Shown: positions 25,501 to 34,500 of the stretch, piece by piece | Layout: each line of letters starts with the position of its first letter | Position numbering within the stretch: position 1 is the first letter of the stretch | Source: Schistosoma mansoni | Lineage: Eukaryota; Platyhelminthes; Trematoda; Strigeidida; Schistosomatidae | Direction of reading: 5' to 3' | Assembly (NCBI RefSeq): GCF_000237925.1 | Contig: NC_031498.1 | Span: 20,748,422-20,812,421 of the forward strand | DNA: 64,000 nucleotides | Notes under the pieces: generated by a model | The model's database searches: none | The model's input: only the letters and a program-made list of their open reading frames with translations | Told to the model about the DNA's origin: nothing | Position numbers and translations under genes: made by a program

Positions 25501-28500
25501 CAGCAAGGTGTACCTGTAATCTTGAGGGAACTGATGCTCCCTGGCGGATTCGATCCCGTGTCACTCAGCTTCACNNNNNNNNNNNNNNNNNNNNNNNNNN
25601 NNNNNNNNNNNNNNNNNNNNNNNNNNNNNNNNNNNNNNNNNNNNNNNNNNNNNNNNNNNNNNNNNNNNNNNNNNNNNNNNNNNNNNNNNNNNNNNNNNNN
25701 NNNNNNNNNNNNNNNNNNNNNNNNNNNNNNNNNNNNNNNNNNNNNNNNNNNNNNNNNNNNNNNNNNNNNNNNNNTATTCGGGCCGCGCAGTGTCTAGCCA
25801 CCTAGACTGGTGGCCACATTGCAACTTGATCGATAGCATTCGATCAGCACTAAGAAGGACTTGACATGCATGACATTGATCGCCACCCAGTGATCAATTA
25901 ATTGTGACTACATCTCAGTCCTACAGGAGGTCGGTCACGGCCAGGGAGCATCAGTTCCCTCAAGATTACAGGTACACCTTGCTGACGAGTGTCAAGTAGC
26001 ACGAAACCCGGGTCCAGGGTTTCCTGTTGACCACCTCCAACCACCATCTTACCTCAATAAATAAAGAGTTCGAAATCCTATACAGATGAGTTATTCTTCA
26101 TAATTTAGTAAAAGATTATGAAAGGTGTTTATGATCATCATGCGGTATATACCACTTATATCGACATAATTAGTATATAAAACCAGGCAGAAGTGGAATA
26201 CTTGGCAGCAGAAGTTTGGAAATATCGAATAGAAAAGAACCGGAACAGAGAGTAATTATTATGCCAATGAAGGACCGATGAAGTTTCAGACAACTGATGA
26301 AAGATTTGGTTGCCTCCACCTGTGTTCTTTCTCATTACAATCATACTTTATCATTGAACTAATAAATAATTAACACTAAATCAGTAGGAATTAAACCTTT
26401 TATAGAGTGATTTATCATTAACAATTTAATGTGGTATGTTTTTTGAATGTTATTATTTCTATTGGTGACTTTACCCAAATATTTATCTTCCTTTTCTTAA
26501 AAAAATGTTTAAAACACGAAGATGATGCTTTCTTGCTTGGTTTTCTACGTTATGCGCATTATGATCATTCGGTTGCACAGAAACGCATTGATAATTTCTG
26601 TAGTATACGTTGTTTAAGTAAACATGGGATTACAGAATGGTATAAGTATCCGAAATTAACTGATCCCATTGTAGACGTATATTTAGATGCTGGGTAAGTG
26701 AATAGTTTTTCTCATGATAGTTGAAATTGTTTAGTTTGCAATTTACATCATAAAATGGCTAATTAGTCCAAAGGTTGGGTGCTCTCTCTGAGGCCCGAAA
26801 GATCCTAGGTTCTGTCTAAAAAGAGCTTGAGGATCTCCACCGCTCAAAAGTCCACATCCTTGAAAGAAATAATTTTTGACAGTTAGCTCTTCATTTTACA
26901 CTGACTGCCCCCAAATGCCCTGGTACGGCCGAGAGTGGGGAGAGTCCGCTCTCCCTCTCCAAATGCTCTCACATGGCCACGCAAATATATAGCCTCTGCC
27001 AGGGAAGTCCTACTCACTGCCTTCTCGTGGTGGGGGTGTTGTTCACGAAATTGAGAGGACGAAAAGAGAATGTCCGGCGCTTTAAACAGGTTGGTGGACG
27101 AGGCGAGTCCACCTAAGGGAGTTGGAAAACCCTGATTCCAAACCAATGGTGCACATGGGCTCCAGTATCCTGATGGAACGAATGGCGAATGAACCTTCTG
27201 CTGGTCAACGGCTACCATGGGACTGCATCTCCTCACGATGCTCCACTGCCTTGTGGACTAGACCTCCAGGTCAAAGGCTCGGGGTGTGGCCCCCTAAGAA
27301 AACCACCTGTTTCAGTTTGGGCAGCTGGACAGTATCACAGCCCTCCCACAAATCAAATGAGATTTGTGAGTCGCATATTTATCTGGTGCTTTTTTGTACC
27401 AATATTTATGTGTTTAAATAAATAATAATAAATAAATTTACACTGACTGATGATTAGTCGAAGAAATTCCAGTAGTTCACTCCTATTTGCAAAAATCTCA
27501 AATAGGACAGGCGCTTCATCAACCAATTTAAGTTTTGACTTCAATATGACTAGTCAGACAGATACGCTATTGAAGCATTCAAATTATACAGTGAACAAAT
27601 AGATGATTTGTAGCCGATATTAATAATGAACCAATATCAGATGAACAATCGGTGGTAACTTGATTTCATGGGTTCTTTAATATGTAACTGAACGTATGAT
27701 GTGTGTATATTTCTGTTTTGTCTGTCTGAGCATTGAAAGACTGAGATTATCGTTCCTGTTTTGAATAATTTACATTTTCACTAGCTATACCAAATATATT
27801 GTCCTACAAACCATGGTAATTGGCTCCTGACAATAGGTGAATAAGTAGTACCTGATACATTACTGATCACAAATTGATCATAAAAGGTGATGATATGCAA
27901 TCAGATCAATTAACAGATTCTTCAATAAATCATTGAAAACCGATTTGCATTAAGTAGATACTTTATTTTTTGGATTTCTCGTTTAAAACTCCTAAAGAAC
28001 TCAAAAATAGGGTCTCCGCTTCTCATGGTGAACATGGTAACGTCAATTCATTTAATCAGAAATCAGTAGTCTACATTTCCAACTCCAATCTCTTTGCCAA
28101 GTGAATACTAACGACTAGTAAGTTACTGTTTCTCTGTAGATTCAGACAACTTCGTAAGTCAAAAATCCCGATGAGAATTTCACAACATCCATCTTGGCGA
28201 TGACAACTCATAATGAAAATTACCTTTCAAATATGTGAAATCTTCACTGAAAAATTTAAATGATCAATAATTGAGCCTAAGGTTGTATCGCGACCTAGAT
28301 TTTTATTCAATTCCAGTCATCACTCAGGTATTACAATGACAACATAAGAAAAAATAAAGTCTACCAATTACTTCATATTAATTACTCATATTCATTTGGA
28401 TACAAACCGTATATCTTTCTAAGAAATGTATTTCCTTTTTTGATCTGTTTCTTATGGTCATTGTACATTGAATGTTTTAATTTGAAAGTTTCTTGTTTAA

Positions 28501-31500
28501 GATTTATCAATCATTAAAATGTATATCTTATTCGTTCTTTTTAAATCAGCATTCTTGTTCCATTGGGTATCGTAGACAGTGGAGTACACATTTTTATACT
28601 CAGGTTGAGTAAGTTTCATTTAAAAAATATATTTAATCACTATGGCAATAAATAATTTTTTATAGAGGCTTGGCAACCTGATCTTTTATCACAAACACAA
28701 ATGAGAGCTTTAAACAACATGAATTTTGAACGTTTTATTTTGGATGAACGATGCCAAATTGGAGGAGTCGGTATTTTCATTGATTTATCAGGAACAACAA
28801 CTAAACAAATCAGTGAATGGACTGATCCAAGAACAGCAAAAAGTTCTATGAAATTATTACAGGTAAATCAATCTCAAAAAAATGATAAGTATTGGTTATT
28901 TTTTAATGATAATGTCTTTAATGAAATATATAAAAAGATATGAACCCCACTCCTCACATTATCAAATTTGATTTGCTTAAAAATAACAATAATTGTAATC
29001 ATATGCTGACTACTGATTAGTTTCATGGTTAAAGTTCCCTGTAGAACAAATAAAGTCAAGATTAAGGTAATAAATCATAGATTACATTCGGTAATAATTT
29101 ATTAACACCACAAGTTGACTAAATCTACCAATACAGAGCGTTAATTCAAAACTATTTCGGTAGAAGAGAAAACGAAAGGTTCTGTGTTCCTACACTCGTG
29201 TATCTGCTTTGATGACGAGTCTCAAACGAATATAAAATATTTAATGGTCGAATTTATGAGTCAATTTAAGTTAGACCACCATGAAAAACCTGAAAGCACA
29301 GGACGGCCATTTCGTCCTAGTATACGACCCCTCAACAGTGCGCATCCACGATCCCGCAAGCAGAACTCGGACCCAGGACCTTCGGCCTCGCGCGCGAACA
29401 CTTAACCTCTAGACCACTGAGCCGACATCCAACGGTGTTAATGTCCAATGTCGACCAGTCCACGATAATGCGCGACCTTCCACCATTGTTTTCAGTAAGT
29501 AACTGCTTCACAACAGACACGGTTGAAATCTACTGGTCATGGCATCTTACTAGAACTCCATGAAATCCATCTTGAAGCCAGTCACCAATGACCATATGAT
29601 GATTATTGTCAGAATGGGGGTTTGTGGAAATTGTAGCAACTTAATAGTTGTCCACGTCTCAGTGATTTCGAATTCTCATTCAGCTGTTGGGAGTTCGTGA
29701 TGAGAATTATTCAGAAATATATATACTACTGATTAACATAGGTTTTTTTTACAAACTATTCACAAGGTAATACATTAGCCAAGTCGGAACGAATTCCAAA
29801 CTCAAACACTCCTGTTAAGTGATTTTAGGCAGTTGCAAAGAAACTTTAAATAGAGGTTTCTTGATGGTTATAACTTCAATCTTCTCTGAGAGGATTAATC
29901 ATTGCCTAACATTCCTAAAGGGGACCAAATGAGGCTAACAGCTCAGTAGTAAAGCATCTGACCATGAAGCTGGGGGATCATCGTTTCCTTAAATTCCCAG
30001 ATGTTATGTTATGACCTATGGTAATCAGTAAAAAACCTTAGGTTTCCTGCCAGTTTCCTTCGAAAAGTTAGAATCCAAACGTATTGCAAGCAATTTTACT
30101 TATACTGGTGGCCAAACTGATTGATAGAATTCAACCAATACCAAGGATTAGACAAACATAACGTCGATTACCATTCAGTTATGAATTAGCATGCCTAATT
30201 ATCTTTCTACACTATCACCACAGTAACACAATTGGATTTAACGGACTGATATAAAGCCTCATTAACTAACTATTCATTGCTAATAGTTGCAACTTCATTA
30301 TTTTATGTAATGAAAGACTATATCAATCAGTAGTATTTCAATGTAACCTATAAGCTATATGTCAAAGATTCTCAGTTGACTCCTCGTTATGCATTTATTG
30401 TATTAGATGCAGCTTACAATATTGACAAGTTGATTTTTAGTATGAGGTTATATAAATTGTTGAATTTCATTAAATGATCATCTCCCATTGTGTTCGGTGG
30501 GCACCTTCCTCACATCCAACAGAGGTTGTCTCCACTGGTTACGGCTTCTCGCTAGAACTCCGGAAATTTCCCTTCAAAACAAGTCACTGGTTACCACATA
30601 ATAATTTTCAGTATGGGGCTGTGGGGATTGTTTAATTTTATTGAATGAATTCATTAACCGATTTAAGTTAGGCCACCAATCAAAACCTGGAAGTACTGGA
30701 AGGTGTAGGGGATAATGGATACTCACTGATGAGAAGTCTCATACTAGAATAAAACGGCTGTCCAGTGCTTCCAGGTTTTCATTAATGGTCTAACTTAGAT
30801 TAGTTCATAATTTCAAGAAAATTGATAATTTATGATCTTTGCTTTTATCAACACTGATTTATCATATAAATAATGAATTATCTCTGTTTGGTTTTTATTT
30901 ATTCTAGGAAGCTACTCCTGGACGTACTAAACATCTTATATTTTATAAAGAATCAAAAGCATTCGATATAGGTTTCAAAGTTTTTGAATTTTGGCTAAGT
31001 GATAAAATGAAACAACGAGCAAGTTATATTCCTCTTAGTATTTTACTTTTTTTCTTGATATTTTCCTTTATGCTATTCTTCTATTAATTAGGTGTACAAT
31101 AATATTTATAATTCGACGTAGTGTATTGGTTGACCAATAAGTATCATACTTTTAACTGAATAATTGATACAATTCTGACTGTTTTTGGCGCCAGTTCCCT
31201 GAGTTCATTGGTTACAGCTTTTGTAGTTCACCAGTAATATGTAACAAGATAAAATGTTTGTGCAAACGTTTTCTTTATTTTCAATATAGTCTTGATTGTG
31301 ATCTGGCAATATGCCAGTTGATAATCTTATGTGAATGGCTCTGAGAAGAGTTCCCGAACATCAAACATATCCTCGTATTTACTAGTACAATCCATATATC
31401 TTTGATTCATGATAGCGTGAAAAGATAGAAGGAAGACACTTTTTTCAATTGAATGCAACGGAGAAAAGGGATCAAGATTTTGAGTTGATGAGGAGAATTC

Positions 31501-34500
31501 AGAGGTTCGGGATCACGAGCAACTATATGATCAAAAATTATGTCAAAGGAGAAGACAATTAAAATAAACACAGAAACAATAACAGGATAAGGGTCAACAG
31601 TAAACTGTTAAAATCAAGGTTGATTAAACAAGCTACTAGTTATAAATCGAGAAATTCAAATAAATCACTTCTGTTTGGAGTTTTGCTGATAATGTTGCCT
31701 AGAAAAATAGTAAAACCTTTATATATGGACCATCCACTTAAGAGAACTCAACGCTACTTAGAAATCAATCATATGCCCAATAGTGACTGGCTCCATGAGG
31801 TAATTCCTGGAGTCCTAGTGAGAAGTCGTGGCCAGTGGAGCTAATCCATGTCAGGTAGAGACAGGTATCTACCTCAGTACAATAGATTTTGGTCGCGCAA
31901 TTCCGTGGATTGGTTGGGGTTAGACATTAACACCGCTGGATGCAGGCTCAGTGGTCTATCGGTTAAGTGCTCTGGCGCGAGACCGGTAGGTCCTGGGTTC
32001 GAATCCCGCGAGGCGGGATCGTGGATGCGCACTGCTGAGGAGTCCCACAATAGGACGAGTTGTCCGTCCAGTATTTCCAGGTTTTCCATGGTGGTCTAGC
32101 TTCAACTGACTCATGATCTTACCTATATAAAAAAAATTACTAAAATCTCCACAAAACCCCCTTGTGACATTTTAGTTTTTTCCTATGAAAAAGATTGCAA
32201 ATTTATGTGTTAGCAATAGTGATAACCTACTTGACTGATTCGAACAATAAGTCATCTATTACTCCCTATTGATCAAATTTTAACGGTAATGTATACAATA
32301 TAGTAATTAAGCTAAGGAACTTAACAGTACCGTTTACTCTGTTTGCAGTTTCATTTTTACCACCCCACTCTCGTAGGTTAACAGTCTGTCAGAAAATAGT
32401 TCAGTGATTATTGAATGATAAGGATTTGAATCTCATGAACTGTATCATTTCAGCCAAGATTATAGATATTATCTTATTGACAAGTATTAACTAGCACCAA
32501 AACAGATCCATACCTTAGTGTTCCAATGAATAAAAGAATTGTTAATTCAAATGTATTTCAGCTAATAACACTTTTCACTATTGTATCTACACATAATTTT
32601 AATACAACCAGATTATAAGAATTAAAGATGACACGGAAAAAGCTTTCAAAAAGATACCTGGTTTAAAACAAATCATGCCGGAAGAATATGGAGGGTGTAA
32701 TGGTCCAATTAAAGATTTAATCACTAAAAAAGGTTGCCGTTTTTTTTACTTTAGTTAATTACTGTTTAACTGTGTTTTTCTATTGAATATTATTGAAATA
32801 AATATTGAGGTAGTATCTATACATAAGAGTTTAAATCATACTGAATTCATTGATCACAGTGGTTCAGCGGTCCACCTGATCTCTACATTTAAAACCTATA
32901 TTCTATAACTTCAGAGAACTACTCATTTAGCTACTGCATAACTGATTTTGTTTCTCATTATTATGTACAATTGATTGTTTGTAAGTTAATCTATTGGTAT
33001 AAAATGTAAGATTGTCATCTTTCTAAATGAAGGTGGATATTTAGTTGAAAATAGGTTTAGTCTAGTTTGATTAGGTTTTATACACACTCAACCACAGTCT
33101 ATTGTGCTATGCACTGATGGCTAGCATAAAAGCATAATGAAAGGACTGGAGTAGTCAAATCAAAAGACTAACTATTTATTGGGATGGAGTGAGAAAATGT
33201 AGATTTCTTGATGTACAGGTATCAATACCAAGGTTGGACATGATAGTTCCAAATAAATTAAACATTGGGTGAAGAGTTAATAATAAATAATTTTTTGTTA
33301 TATCCCATTGAGTAGAAAAATTTTATTTCTGACGTTTCGTGACTTAATGCAAGCCACTTCTTCGGAGTAAATAAATAACCGAAATTAAATTAACACACGT
33401 TTATATAGTACAAAGGAGACAGTGCATAAATAATTTAATTTCGGTGATTTATTTACTCTGAAGAAGTGACTTGCATTAAGTTACGAAATGTCGGAAATAC
33501 AATTTTTCAACTCGTTGGCTTACTTATTTACGCCTGTTACCCCTCGTGGAGGAGCATAGGCCACCCACCAACACTCTCCATCCAGCCCTGACCTCAACAA
33601 TCCTTTCCAGTTCTTTCCAGTTGTTATTCATCCTTTCCATATCTGCTTCTATTTCTCGGCGTAATGTGTTCTTTGGAATTCCAATTTTCCGCTTCCCTTC
33701 CAGATTCCAAGTTAGGGATTGCCTCATGATGCAGTTTGGTGATTTCCTCAATGTAACCAACTGACTGATTACATTGAATCTCAAAAACCCATGTTAAATA
33801 ACAATCATTTGTGAGCTTTTCCTTTGTCCTAACCTCAACCACATAATCTAAAGAGTATAAAAATAATACGAATAATAACAAAATATATTCTAAGAATAAT
33901 TATAAGATAAACTTTAATTTACAAGAAGGAACAGGTTGATACAAATAATAATCGAACATTTCAAAAAGAAGTAAGAGTAAATCATCTGAAGAGATGTTCT
34001 TATTGAACATTTGTAACAACGATGTTAACAAAATAAAAGTGATAGCATCTCACTGTACAACATTTTGATTAGACCATACACAACAACAGTCATCAGTCCT
34101 GTAAACAAAGAGTTGTATTTGATATGTAGTGTAAGAAGGAGATAAGTACGCTAAGAAAATGATGTAGTTACAATGTCGTAAGTGTTCTGAATGTAATTTG
34201 TCGTATAGGGATCATTAGTTAGAAACTAACATTTTCTTAGTAAGCAAACTACTATGTTATGTTTGCGAATGAATATTCCAGCGAAGGGAAATATAATTCC
34301 CGCTTCAGGGTAGAAAAATGATAAAGATAGATTTCTAGATTCAAAAACTAAATAATATAGTACCAAATTCAAGGTAGAGTGTAATTTCGTTGAAAATTCT
34401 CTGTACACTTTGTTGCTGAATACTTACTGAAGGATATCAGGAAGAAGTAAGTATACAACTCATTAATTCATTATATTGTTATTTAATGCCGTTCGATCTA

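Larger units (their letters stand above)
25290..26053. mobile_element. Family B inverted pair with assembly gap
   Basis: 25290-25437 is a minus-strand family B tail and 25438-25574 a minus-strand core and head, followed by 200 N (25575-25774). After the gap come TATTCGGGCCGC (minus head start), a plus-strand tail (25787-25912) and a plus-strand core (25945-26053) lacking the tRNA-like head. The locus is largely a palindrome of family B pieces. Confidence 0.75.

Noticed and set aside
26883-27425. Open frames of 78-117 codons on both strands
   Set aside because: They lie in the leader of the deleted RTE element and recur at 42698-43161 in the leader of the full element; no protein similarity.
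33546-33764. 72-codon plus-strand frame
   Set aside because: It is antisense to the RTE C-terminal fragment.
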